The translations under genes were made by a program, and so were the position numbers. The notes beneath the pieces were generated by a model that was not told the origin of the DNA, searched no databases, and saw only the letters and a program-made list of their open reading frames with translations. DNA of 29,599 nt, taken from assembly GCA_964235605.1 (NCBI GenBank), contig CAXSCR010000056.1:1-29599 (forward strand), given 5' to 3'. Of this stretch, positions 16,531-24,395 are shown piece by piece; within the stretch, counting starts at the first letter, position 1; each line of letters begins with the position of its first letter. Origin of the DNA: DATCRE01 sp964235605. Lineage in GTDB: Bacteria > Bacteroidota > Bacteroidia > Cytophagales > Cyclobacteriaceae.

Positions 16531-17217
16531 ATGATATCTATTTTCAAACTTCTTAAGGAAAAGCAAAGGCTTCATGCACTATTGCTATTTAGTATCACTA
16601 CTGCATCGTGTGTGGCTTTGGTCATGTTTCGATTGCATTTAACAAATCACTTCATCTTCTTCTTTTTAATCTGGAATATCTTTTTGGCTCTTATTCCCTA
16701 TGGCATAAGCACACTGATTGTACTTTATCACAATAAAATAAGAAATAGATGGTTGTTGCTTTTTCCTATACTGGCTTGGTTGTTATTTTTTCCTAACGCC
16801 CCGTATATTCTTACCGATCTTCTCCATCTCAGACCTAGACCCGATGTTCCTTTTTGGTATGACCTTGCATTGGTTTTATTTTTTGTTTGGAATGGTTTGA
16901 TGTTAGGCTACGCGTCGGTTATAGATATTCATACTGTAATAACAAAAAAATTCAATAAATGGGCCGGTTGGATTGTAGCGCTTGTTTCATTGGTACTTGC
17001 AAGTTTTGGTATTTACTTAGGTCGTTATTTACGTTGGAATAGTTGGGATATTATATCATCACCCATAAGCCTTACAGGTGATATCATTAAGCATTTGGTT
17101 GATCCATTCGGACATCAAAGAACTTTTGGAGTAACAATTATATATTCTTTGTTTTTAATACTTGGTTATTTGTTACTCATTCAAATGGGGAAGACGTTTC
17201 GCAATGCGAAGGTGTAA
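16531..17217 (+). CDS. DUF1361 family membrane protein
   Basis: A 228-residue inner-membrane protein with about six hydrophobic segments. The signature LLFFPNAPYILTDLLHL (residues 84-100), followed by 'PFWYDL' (107-112) and 'YLGRYLRWNSWD', matches the DUF1361 family. Its biochemical function is not known. It follows rnhB by 51 nt on the same strand; the pairing looks incidental. Confidence 0.85.
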   Translation: MISIFKLLKEKQRLHALLLFSITTASCVALVMFRLHLTNHFIFFFLIWNIFLALIPYGISTLIVLYHNKIRNRWLLLFPILAWLLFFPNAPYILTDLLHLRPRPDVPFWYDLALVLFFVWNGLMLGYASVIDIHTVITKKFNKWAGWIVALVSLVLASFGIYLGRYLRWNSWDIISSPISLTGDIIKHLVDPFGHQRTFGVTIIYSLFLILGYLLLIQMGKTFRNAKV

Positions 17218-17225
17218 GTGATATT

Positions 17226-17243
17226 GTAGGTAGGTAGGTAGGT
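17226..17243. repeat. GTAG tetranucleotide repeat
   Basis: Four full copies of GTAG plus two bases of a fifth, just after the DUF1361 stop. Such tracts are prone to slippage, but this one is outside any coding frame. It does not share the 7-nt period of the other intergenic repeats. Confidence 0.7.
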
Positions 17244-17278
17244 GTGTCTCTGCTTTCAGCGGATGAAAAGTAATTTCA

Positions 17279-17286
17279 TATCTTTG
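17279..17286 (+). promoter_or_regulatory. Candidate -7 element for the NRDE gene
   Basis: TATCTTTG matches the Bacteroidota -7 consensus TAnnTTTG and lies 40 nt upstream of the ATG at 17327. No clear TTTG -33 box is found at the expected distance. Confidence 0.35.
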
Positions 17287-17326
17287 TGTAAAACCTCAAT
17301 GAAATTATACATCACTTTATTTTATA

Positions 17327-18094
17327 ATGTGTCTTATATTCTTTTCAATTAATAATCACCCCACCTATAAACTTATTGTAGCTGCTAATCGTGATGAATT
17401 TTATAATAGAAAAACTGCGCCTGCAAACTACTGGGAAGATAATCCTAAAATTTTAGGCGGTCGCGATTTAGAGGCCGGCGGGACTTGGATGGGTATTACA
17501 AAATCCGGGAGGATCAGCTTAATTACAAATTATCGCGATTCTAGTAACATTAATCCCCAAGCACCATCACGTGGTCAATTGGTTTCTGATTACCTTGATA
17601 ATGAAGTGTTAAATCCTGTAGATTGTCTTCAGCAAATTGAGAAGCGCGCAAAGGCTTATAATGGATTTAATTTAGTTGTAGGCAATCCAGATTCGTTATG
17701 GTATTTCTCGAACTATGGGGAAGGAATAAAAAAAATAACTTCAGGACTTTTTGGATTGAGCAATCATCTACTTGAAACTCCATGGCCCAAAGTTATGCGA
17801 GGAAAGGAACAGTTAAAGCCAATCTTTGATCACGCTACCATTAACACAGAAGATATTTTTAAAGTCTTATACGATAGCGAACAAGGTGTTGATGAGAATT
17901 TACCCGATACGGGTGTTGGAATTGAGCGAGAACGTGTTCTGTCATCAATGTTTATAAAAAGCACTGGTTATGGAACGCGGTGTTCCACTATATTGCTGAT
18001 CGATAAGTCTAATCATGTTTCTTTCTTAGAGCGTATTTATAATTTAACAACCTTTAGTTATACAACAGAATCATTCCAGTTTGCCATAAGGTAA
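17327..18094 (+). CDS. NRDE (TANGO2-like, DUF833) family protein
   Basis: A 255-residue protein beginning MCLI and carrying the family's name motif in AANRDEFYNR (residues 19-28), then 'GGRDLEAGGTWMG' and 'TNYRD'. The family is related to N-terminal-nucleophile hydrolases, and Cys2 would be the nucleophile after removal of methionine; that reading is from family knowledge. The eukaryotic relative TANGO2 is linked to lipid or haem handling, but bacterial roles are unsettled. It is followed after 5 nt by an alpha/beta hydrolase, so the two are likely one transcription unit. Confidence 0.88.
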   Translation: MCLIFFSINNHPTYKLIVAANRDEFYNRKTAPANYWEDNPKILGGRDLEAGGTWMGITKSGRISLITNYRDSSNINPQAPSRGQLVSDYLDNEVLNPVDCLQQIEKRAKAYNGFNLVVGNPDSLWYFSNYGEGIKKITSGLFGLSNHLLETPWPKVMRGKEQLKPIFDHATINTEDIFKVLYDSEQGVDENLPDTGVGIERERVLSSMFIKSTGYGTRCSTILLIDKSNHVSFLERIYNLTTFSYTTESFQFAIR

Positions 18095-18099
18095 CTAAC

Positions 18100-18951
18100 A
18101 TGAGTAAGAAAGATAAAACACCATTTGTATTAAAAGTTATTCGCTGGCTTTATCCTAAGGTCGAAAAAGTAGCGCCATACTTAGCGCACCGTTATTTTGT
18201 AAAATTATTTTTTTCGCCATTACATTTTAAAGTCCCTGAAAAGGAATTAAAGGCAGAAACGTATGCCGAAAAATTTGCTATAGATCTTAACGGAAAAAAG
18301 GTTCAATGCTACGCTTGGGGAAAAGGTAACAATGTAGTTTTAGTAGTGCATGGATGGGGCGGTAGGGCAACGCAATTCAGAAGATTTGTAAAGCCACTTG
18401 TAGCCGCGGGTTATAGAGTTGTTGGTTTTGATGGTCCGGCACATGGAAAGTCAGAAGGTAACAAAACTAACTTGGTTGAATTTGAGCAAGCGCTTCGAAA
18501 AATATATGAAGATGTAGGAAAGCCCGTTGCCATTATCGCTCATTCTTTTGGTGGAAGTGCCGCGCTATTTGCAGGTATGAACGGATTGCCAATAAATAAA
18601 CTTATTAACATAGCTAGTCCTACAATGGGCGATGAAATTATAAACACGTACCTGAGGGCCATTAATGGGTCTCGTACAACAAGCGATTTTTTTAAAGCTT
18701 ATATACTTAAAACTTATAACAAGCCTTTTGAAGAATTCACATCAATGCATTTTATTAAGTATTTGCCTTTAAAAATAAATCTATTGTTGGTGCATGATGA
18801 AGATGATAAGGAGGTTTCAATCAATCAACCTAAGGCATTAATCAATGTTTATCCGGAAGCCCAGCTTTATATAACGAAGGGTTTAGGGCATACGCGTATA
18901 TTAAAAAACGACGCGGTTATTCAATATTGCGTAACATATATAGCGAATTGA
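18100..18951 (+). CDS. Alpha/beta hydrolase
   Basis: A 283-residue cytosolic hydrolase with no signal peptide. Visible elements: oxyanion motif VHGWGG (83-88), 'GFDGPAHGKSEG' (109-120), nucleophile elbow AHSFGG (S149), acid D235 in VHDEDDKEV, and H264 in GLGHTRIL. The complete triad indicates an active esterase/lipase-type enzyme, but the substrate is not evident. It is only five bases downstream of the NRDE gene and probably co-transcribed with it. Confidence 0.88.
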   Translation: MSKKDKTPFVLKVIRWLYPKVEKVAPYLAHRYFVKLFFSPLHFKVPEKELKAETYAEKFAIDLNGKKVQCYAWGKGNNVVLVVHGWGGRATQFRRFVKPLVAAGYRVVGFDGPAHGKSEGNKTNLVEFEQALRKIYEDVGKPVAIIAHSFGGSAALFAGMNGLPINKLINIASPTMGDEIINTYLRAINGSRTTSDFFKAYILKTYNKPFEEFTSMHFIKYLPLKINLLLVHDEDDKEVSINQPKALINVYPEAQLYITKGLGHTRILKNDAVIQYCVTYIAN

Positions 18952-19068
18952 ACGTCTGTAGGTGAGCGGTAAATCGCGAATTATTTTTTGCTGAAATCTG
19001 TAATTAACATTTTAAATAGTGAACTTATAGATCTGATTTCCACGAAGTATGACTAAAATAACCTCCAT

Positions 19069-19785
19069 ATGAAAATAATTGAAACACATAACCTCGCCAG
19101 AACTTACAAGATGGGTGACAACATTGTAAACGCCCTTCAATCAGTTTCAATTTCAATTGATAAGGGTGAGTATGTTGCTTTTATGGGACCTTCGGGATCT
19201 GGTAAATCAACCTTGATGAATATAGTAGGTTGTCTTGATACGCCAAGTGCAGGAACCTACATGCTCAATGGCCAAATGGTGAGCGAAATGACCGAGAATG
19301 ATTTAGCGGAAGTCAGAAATAAAGAAATCGGTTTTGTATTTCAAACATTTAATTTATTGCCGCGGGCTTCAGCATTAGAAAATGTAGCGTTGCCCTTAAT
19401 CTACGCAGGCTATGGCAAGTCAGTTCGAAATGAAATGGCAATGGCCGCGCTTGAAAGTGTTAGTTTAGCAGACCGTTATCATCACAAGCCTAATGAATTA
19501 TCTGGAGGTCAACGTCAGCGTGTTGCTATAGCCAGAGCATTAGTTAATAACCCTTCTATAATTCTTGCCGATGAGCCCACCGGTAACTTAGATACAAAAA
19601 CATCTTATGGAATTATGAATCTATTCCAGGAGCTTCATGACAAAGGGAATACCATCATTATGGTAACGCATGAAGATGACATCGCCCATTATGCCCATCG
19701 CATTATTCGTCTTCGCGATGGTTTGGTTGAGTCGGATCGTAAAAATGAAAGCATTAACAGAGGAGAGGGTGTGGGAGTTGTTTAG
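19069..19785 (+). CDS. ABC transporter ATP-binding protein, MacB/LolD type
   Basis: A 238-residue ABC ATPase with Walker A GPSGSGKST (40-48), Q-loop Q92 in FVFQTFNLLP, signature LSGGQRQRVAIARAL (144-158), Walker B ILADEPTGNLD (165-175) and H-loop H201. The sequence is of the MacB/LolD/FtsE group, which pairs with FtsX-like permeases for lipoprotein release, peptide export or envelope stress. No permease gene is adjacent: upstream is a hydrolase and downstream a cobalamin enzyme. The membrane partner must be encoded elsewhere. Confidence 0.9.
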   Translation: MKIIETHNLARTYKMGDNIVNALQSVSISIDKGEYVAFMGPSGSGKSTLMNIVGCLDTPSAGTYMLNGQMVSEMTENDLAEVRNKEIGFVFQTFNLLPRASALENVALPLIYAGYGKSVRNEMAMAALESVSLADRYHHKPNELSGGQRQRVAIARALVNNPSIILADEPTGNLDTKTSYGIMNLFQELHDKGNTIIMVTHEDDIAHYAHRIIRLRDGLVESDRKNESINRGEGVGVV

Positions 19786-19791
19786 GTTTTT

Positions 19792-19928
19792 AGGTTCAAG
19801 GTTGAAAGTTCAAGGTTAAACTGTACCTATTACTTAATAGCGTATTATTATTTATTACGGGCACTACAAACATATCTTGCATCCTGAAACCTGAAACCTG
19901 GAACCTGAAACTTGAAACTTGAAACCTT
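19792..19928. repeat. Heptad repeat pair (AGGTTCA-type left arm, CCTGAAA-type right arm)
   Basis: Left arm 19792-19819 reads as four heptamers (AGGTTCA, AGGTTGA, AAGTTCA, AGGTTAA). Right arm 19883-19928 reads as six heptamers of the type CCTGAAA / CTTGAAA. The arms are imperfect reverse complements, separated by about 63 nt, so a large hairpin is possible. The right arm ends 27 nt before the ATG of the cobalamin adenosyltransferase; the left arm begins 6 nt after the ABC ATPase stop. Confidence 0.65.
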
Positions 19929-19955
19929 TAACCAAAACGCGAAACTTAACTTAGC

Positions 19956-20504
19956 ATGAAAATCTACACCAAAACAGGAGATCAAGGCACCACATCTTTA
20001 TTTGGTGGGAAGCGGGTCTCAAAGTCTGATTTGCGTATTGATACATACGGTACAGTTGATGAATTGAATTCGTGCATTGGCTTGGTTCGCGATCAGGAAG
20101 TGAACCTAAAACGTAAAGACATTTTAGTTGAAATTCAGGATCGACTTTTTACTGTCGGGTCTATACTAGCCACAGAACCAGGAAATACCAAAGTTAAGAT
20201 CCCTGCTTTGCAAGAAAGCGATATTGCCTATCTAGAAATAGAAATAGATAAGCTAGACGCTCAGCTTCCTCCTATGAGATTCTTCGTGCTTCCAGGAGGT
20301 CACCAGTCAGTTTCATTTTGTCACCTTGCTCGCACAACTTGCCGACGGGCTGAGCGGCTAACGGTTGCACTTCATCAAGTGGAAGGTGTTGATCGTTTGG
20401 TTATACAATATCTCAACAGACTCTCAGATTATCTGTTTATTCTCTCTCGCAAAATGGCAATGGAGCTGAACGTTGAGGAAACTCCATGGAAGCCTAGAAT
20501 GTAA
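19956..20504 (+). CDS. PduO-type cob(I)alamin adenosyltransferase
   Basis: Transfers the adenosyl group of ATP to cob(I)alamin to make coenzyme B12. The 182-residue protein has the N-terminal ATP-binding motif TKTGDQGTTSLFGG (5-18), the conserved R-rich helix RTTCRRAER (126-134) and YLNRLSDYLFILSR (152-165), all diagnostic of the PduO/MMAB family. In Bacteroidota it usually supplies methylmalonyl-CoA mutase. No cobalamin riboswitch was seen upstream; instead the start is preceded by a heptad repeat array. No B12 biosynthesis gene is next to it. Confidence 0.93.
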   Translation: MKIYTKTGDQGTTSLFGGKRVSKSDLRIDTYGTVDELNSCIGLVRDQEVNLKRKDILVEIQDRLFTVGSILATEPGNTKVKIPALQESDIAYLEIEIDKLDAQLPPMRFFVLPGGHQSVSFCHLARTTCRRAERLTVALHQVEGVDRLVIQYLNRLSDYLFILSRKMAMELNVEETPWKPRM

Positions 20505-20528
20505 TAGCAGCTGGAAATTAAACTTGCT

Positions 20529-20575
20529 ATTTCAATTAAAATCAGTTACTCCCATAATATTGTTTTAATTGAAAT
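20529..20575. repeat. Perfect 13-bp inverted repeat with 21-nt loop
   Basis: ATTTCAATTAAAA (20529-20541) and TTTTAATTGAAAT (20563-20575) are exact reverse complements, 25 nt after the adenosyltransferase stop. The stem is very AT-rich and the T tract after it is weak. It may be a terminator or a binding site for a dimeric regulator; the sequence does not decide. Confidence 0.55.
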
Positions 20576-20628
20576 GTTATTTCGTTTATTTGCTGTCATA
20601 AGGTTATATAATTCATTTGTCCAATAAA

Positions 20629-21156
20629 ATGAGATTAGGCGTATTTACAATTGCTATTGGCTTATTGTTATTCATACGTTTACCGGCAGCGGCGCAAATG
20701 CAACTTGTTTTTTTAAAACATGAAAGGGTTATGTTGAGACTTAACCCTGGTGATGAATTTATTTACAGGCTCAAGAATTCAAAGGACGTTAGGCGCTCGT
20801 ATGTAAACAATCTTTCGGATACTGCTATTACGGTACATAATACTGTTGTGCCATTTAATACCATAGAGAGAGTCTATTTTTCAAATAAAAAGCTCCATAA
20901 TACTATTGGTGGTGGCTTGGTTGTTGGTGGCATTGCATTATTTCTCATTGATCAATTAAATCACACTGCCGTTCGTAGAGGTTTTAGCCTAGATCGTGGC
21001 GTCTCAACGGTTTCTATTGCCATGATAGCGGTAGGCATACCATTAGTGCTTCTTAAGAAGAAGTCGCAAAAAGTAAATTATCCGTATAGATTAATGACCG
21101 CGCGGGCGGGATCGCCATTTTACCAAGAGGCACTAAATCATGCCTTTACTCCTTAA
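20629..21156 (+). CDS. Exported membrane protein of unknown function
   Basis: A 175-residue protein when started at the ATG at 20629; a TTG at 20617 would add four residues, but the ATG gives a proper signal sequence (MRLGVFTIAIGLLLF...AAAQ). After it comes a strand-rich region (about 25-85) with 'LNPGDEFIYRLKN' and 'VVPFNTIERVYF', a pattern of a small periplasmic beta domain, then two hydrophobic segments (about 89-105 and 125-142) and a basic tail. No family is recognised. Proteins with this build occur in Bacteroidota as uncharacterised envelope proteins. Confidence 0.75.
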   Translation: MRLGVFTIAIGLLLFIRLPAAAQMQLVFLKHERVMLRLNPGDEFIYRLKNSKDVRRSYVNNLSDTAITVHNTVVPFNTIERVYFSNKKLHNTIGGGLVVGGIALFLIDQLNHTAVRRGFSLDRGVSTVSIAMIAVGIPLVLLKKKSQKVNYPYRLMTARAGSPFYQEALNHAFTP

Positions 21157-21168
21157 GTTTACTTTAGG

Positions 21169-21243
21169 CTAAGGCACTAAGTTAACCTGACCCATTGCTG
21201 TAAGGCAACCGAATGTCATGAGGGATAGTATAATCTTCTTCAT
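21169..21243 (-). pseudogene. Orphan signal peptide, remnant of a secreted-protein gene
   Basis: A 24-codon minus-strand frame reads MKKIILSLMTFGCLTAMGQ followed by VNLVP and a stop. The first 19 residues are a textbook Bacteroidota signal peptide with a cleavage site before Q. The mature part is only a few residues, so this looks like the 5' stump of a lost gene rather than a functional protein. It lies between the unknown exported protein (convergent) and prfB (divergent). Confidence 0.5.
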
Positions 21244-21249
21244 TTGGAA

Positions 21250-21257
21250 TATATTTG
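21250..21257 (+). promoter_or_regulatory. Candidate -7 element for prfB
   Basis: TATATTTG is an exact match to TAnnTTTG and lies 30 nt upstream of the prfB ATG at 21288. No good -33 TTTG is present at the usual distance. Confidence 0.4.
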
Positions 21258-21287
21258 TGGTTTCGAATTTATAAATAAACTCAAATC

Positions 21288-22386
21288 ATGACAACAGAAC
21301 AGTTGAAAGACTTGAAGGCTCGTATGAGCGCCTTGAGGAGGTATCTTTGACTACGATCGTAAGACCGCTGAGATAAGAGACGAAGACCTCATTACCCAGC
21401 AAGCCGAATTCTGGAATAATCCCAAACAAGCTGAAACCATTTTGCATAGCATCCGCACCAAAAAAGTGTGGACAGACGCCTATGATCGTGTCAATAAATT
21501 ATTGGAGGATTTAGACGTGCTAAATGAATTTCACGAAGCAGGAGATGTTGATGAAGACGAGCTAGATCGTGAATATAAAAAGGCAGCTCAGGCTGTTGAA
21601 GAGTTAGAATTTAAGAGAATGTTAAGTGGCGAAGAGGATCAGCTCAGCGCCATGGTAGAGATTAACCCAGGTGCTGGTGGAACTGAAAGCCAGGATTGGG
21701 CCGATATGCTGAACCGTATGTACATTATGTGGGGTGAGAAAAACGGTTATAAGGTCACCCAAGTAAATTACCAGTCTGGCGATGTAGCAGGAATTAAATC
21801 GGCAACTATTGAAATTGAAGGAGACTTCGCTTACGGGAAACTGAAATCGGAAATTGGCGTGCATCGTTTGGTACGTATTTCTCCCTTCGATTCGAATGGA
21901 AGACGCCACACTTCGTTCGCATCGATTTATGTTTATCCCATAGTAGACGATACAATTAACATTGAAATCAACCCTGCAGATATTGAAGTTCAGACTTCTC
22001 GCTCGGGTGGCGCTGGTGGTCAGAATGTAAATAAAGTTGAAACCAAAGTTCAGCTTACACATAAGCCCAGTGGTATTGTAATTGTTTGCCAAGTAGAACG
22101 TTCACAACATGCCAACCGCGAACGTGCTATGAAAATGCTTAAGTCAAGGTTGTATCAGCTTGAGATGGAAAAACGCAATGCTGCGCGTGATAAAGTTGAA
22201 GCCGGAAAAATGAAAATTGATTTCGGATCACAGATCAGGAACTATGTGTTGCATCCATACAAACTCGTGAAGGATGCGCGTACGGGTGTTGAGCGAACCG
22301 ATGCACAAAATGTGCTTGACGGTGACCTCGATGATTATATCAAAGCATTCTTATTGGGAGCTCAAGAACAACCGCAGCAAAATTGA
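21288..22386 (+). CDS. prfB: Peptide chain release factor 2, with programmed +1 frameshift
   Basis: Terminates translation at UGA and UAA. The gene begins at ATG 21288 and reads 20 codons to an in-frame TGA at 21348-21350. A +1 shift at CTT TGA C moves translation into the frame that runs from 21349 to the TGA at 22384-22386, for 365 residues in all, the normal RF2 length. The shifted frame has the RF2 anticodon-like tripeptide SPF in RISPFDSNGRRHTSF and the peptidyl-transferase motif GGQ in RSGGAGGQNVNK. A plain frame call would miss the first 51 residues by starting at 21442. Its stop overlaps the TTG start of the next transporter gene. Confidence 0.96.
21336..21351 (+). promoter_or_regulatory. 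prfB programmed frameshift site
   Basis: AGGAGG (21336-21341), TAT, CTT (21345-21347), TGA (21348-21350), C: the classic RF2 autoregulation signal. A Shine-Dalgarno-like hexamer three bases before a slippery CUU and a poorly terminating UGAC lets ribosomes shift +1 when RF2 is scarce. It nearly matches the Escherichia coli element. Confidence 0.95.
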
Positions 22387-23558
22387 GCCTAGTAAAAAAT
22401 AAGAGAACATACGATACGCAGTTTTGGTTATTGTGTTTAAGCTCGCTGCTTTTCTTTGCGAGCTTTAACATGATTATACCAGAGTTACCATCGTATCTAA
22501 CAAGTTTAGGCGGCGCTCAACATAAAGGATTAATCATTTCTCTTTTCACCATTACCGCAATGATCTCGCGACCATTAAGCGGAAAGCTTGCCGATAAAAT
22601 AGGACGTGTGCCGGTTATGGTATGCGGACCTATTGTTTGTGTTATATGCAGTGCAATTTACCCTCTTGTATCCTCTGTCGCAGGATTTTTATTGCTTCGA
22701 TTGATTCATGGTTTCTCAACAGGCTTTAAGCCAACAGGTCAAACTGCTTACCTCACTGATGTTATTCCTGCTGAACGACGCGGTGAGGCAATGGGGCTGT
22801 TAGGAACTACTAGTTCTGTAGGTATGGCTGGTGGGCCAGCGCTCGGCGGTCCGATTGCCGATGCATTTGGACTTGACGTTATGTTTTATTGTTCTTCTCT
22901 ATTAGCCCTTGCATCCATTCTTATTATACTGGGCATTAAAGAGACGTTGAAAGATAAACATCCTTTTAGTTTTACCTTAATCAAGATTGACAAACATGAT
23001 TTATTTGAACCACGCGTAATTGCGCCGTGTGTTGTTATGATGTTGGGCGCCTATGCTTATGGCGCTGTGTATACCGTCATACCTGACTTCGGCCAATTTG
23101 TTGGCATTAAAAACAAAGGACTTTTATTCACCTACCTAACCGTAGCTTCGCTTGTTGTTAGATTACTTGGCGGAAAAGCCTCTGACAAATGGGGGAGGAA
23201 ACCGGTACTGCGTTTTGCGCTTTTTATAATTGCTATTGGCATGTTAATAATAGGAACTGCTGAGACACGACTCCAATTAATAATAGGAATTGTAATTTAT
23301 GGTTTAGCACAAGGTACTGCTTCGCCTACATTGCTTGCATGGGCTACTGACTTGAGTGACACCAGACACAGAGGGAAAGGTATTGCTAGTTTATATATGG
23401 CGATGGAGTTTGGTATTGGTATTGGCGCTTTTATTTCGGGTTTGCTTTTCGCCAATTCTTCTTCTAATTTCTTTGTCACATTTCTTACTGCAAGTTTGCT
23501 TAGCGCTATGGGATTTATCTATTTAATATTAAAGCCGAGAAAAGAACTGATTGCATGA
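22383..23558 (+). CDS. MFS transporter, drug-efflux-like
   Basis: A 391-residue, 12-segment inner-membrane protein. Motif A is seen in both halves: GKLADKIGR (67-75) and GKASDKWGRKP. The proton/drug antiporter type is suggested by 'GLLGTTSSVGMAGGPALGGPIAD' in helix 5. The substrate is unknown. The start is a TTG whose last bases form the prfB stop (TTGA overlap of four bases); there is no usable ATG nearby that keeps the first helix, so the coupled TTG is preferred. Confidence 0.87.
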   Translation: MSLVKNKRTYDTQFWLLCLSSLLFFASFNMIIPELPSYLTSLGGAQHKGLIISLFTITAMISRPLSGKLADKIGRVPVMVCGPIVCVICSAIYPLVSSVAGFLLLRLIHGFSTGFKPTGQTAYLTDVIPAERRGEAMGLLGTTSSVGMAGGPALGGPIADAFGLDVMFYCSSLLALASILIILGIKETLKDKHPFSFTLIKIDKHDLFEPRVIAPCVVMMLGAYAYGAVYTVIPDFGQFVGIKNKGLLFTYLTVASLVVRLLGGKASDKWGRKPVLRFALFIIAIGMLIIGTAETRLQLIIGIVIYGLAQGTASPTLLAWATDLSDTRHRGKGIASLYMAMEFGIGIGAFISGLLFANSSSNFFVTFLTASLLSAMGFIYLILKPRKELIA

Positions 23559-23608
23559 TTTCTACAGTTTAAAATAAAAATAAAAATGTATTATGACGTT
23601 TTAGTTTT

Positions 23609-24322
23609 ATGAAGAAAGTTATTCTCTATTTATTCTGGTTAGTAGGTGTAGGTGAATTAATTTCTATTCTCTTAACTATACCACTATTAGGTTATATAAG
23701 TAAGCCATTAATTATGATAACGCTTGGTTTATATTATGTTCTATCCGTATCCAGGGAAATGCGTTCTAATGCCCTAATACTCGCAATTGCTTTTTCTTTT
23801 ATTGGTGATGTATTACTTATGCTTCAAAGTAAAGGTGCTAGCTTTTTTATACTTGGCCTTGTTGCTTTTTTGATTGCGCATGTTTTCTATATTTTATCTT
23901 ATAAAAATCATCGCGGTGAGCCATCAGCAAATCACTTACAAGGCATTCATAAAATCAGAATGGCATTACCTATTATACTAGCAGGAACAGGCTTAGTTGT
24001 TGTATTATATCCCGTATTGTATGATTTTAAGTTTCCAGTAATTGTTTATGCAATCGTATTGGTGTTTATGGTGTTAAATGCACTGTTTCGCTATGGTTAT
24101 ACCAATTCAAAAAGTTTTTGGCTGGTATTTTCAGGTGCTATATTATTTTTGATTTCTGATTCCATCCTCGCTATAAACAAATTTCTTCAACTCATAACAA
24201 ACGGCGATTTCATGATCATGATAACCTATATCGTAGGTCAATTTCTGATTGTACAAGGATTGATAAGGCATGTGGAAATGATCGACAGTCCACGGTCCAC
24301 AGTCCACGGCCGTGTGTTTTAA
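23609..24322 (+). CDS. YhhN/TMEM86-family membrane protein, likely lysoplasmalogenase
   Basis: A 237-residue inner-membrane protein with about eight hydrophobic segments. Family marks are KPLIMITL (32-39), 'AFSFIGDVLLML', 'SGAILFLISDSILAINKF' and 'MIMITYIVGQFLIVQG'. Relatives hydrolyse the vinyl-ether bond of lysoplasmalogens; conserved Asp residues in the two SD/GD motifs are present. The last ten or so residues (after VEMID) are encoded inside a heptad repeat and are probably not part of the ancestral protein. It is 50 nt after the MFS gene and convergent with the HAD gene. Confidence 0.85.
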   Translation: MKKVILYLFWLVGVGELISILLTIPLLGYISKPLIMITLGLYYVLSVSREMRSNALILAIAFSFIGDVLLMLQSKGASFFILGLVAFLIAHVFYILSYKNHRGEPSANHLQGIHKIRMALPIILAGTGLVVVLYPVLYDFKFPVIVYAIVLVFMVLNALFRYGYTNSKSFWLVFSGAILFLISDSILAINKFLQLITNGDFMIMITYIVGQFLIVQGLIRHVEMIDSPRSTVHGRVF

Positions 24323-24395
24323 GTAATGACGTTATTAGGTAGGTATAATGAATGCACAGTTCACTACTGTGGACCGTCGACTGTGGACCGTCGAC
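24288..24395. repeat. Inverted heptad repeat between convergent genes
   Basis: Left arm 24288-24309 reads GTCCACG, GTCCACA, GTCCACG, G. Right arm 24374-24395 is its reverse complement at 20 of 22 positions, made of CTGTGGA / CCGTCGA heptamers, with another heptamer just before it. The left arm lies inside the 3' end of the YhhN gene and the right arm touches the stop codon of the HAD gene. The stem is GC-rich, so the structure may act as a bidirectional terminator, although no T run follows. Confidence 0.75.

Noticed and set aside
19930..19955. Cobalamin riboswitch upstream of the adenosyltransferase
   Set aside because: The upstream interval is filled by heptad repeats, and no B12-box-like sequence or long conserved fold is visible.
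21622..22092. 156-codon frame on the minus strand opposite prfB
   Set aside because: It is fully antisense to the conserved prfB catalytic region, and prfB constraints explain the absence of stops.
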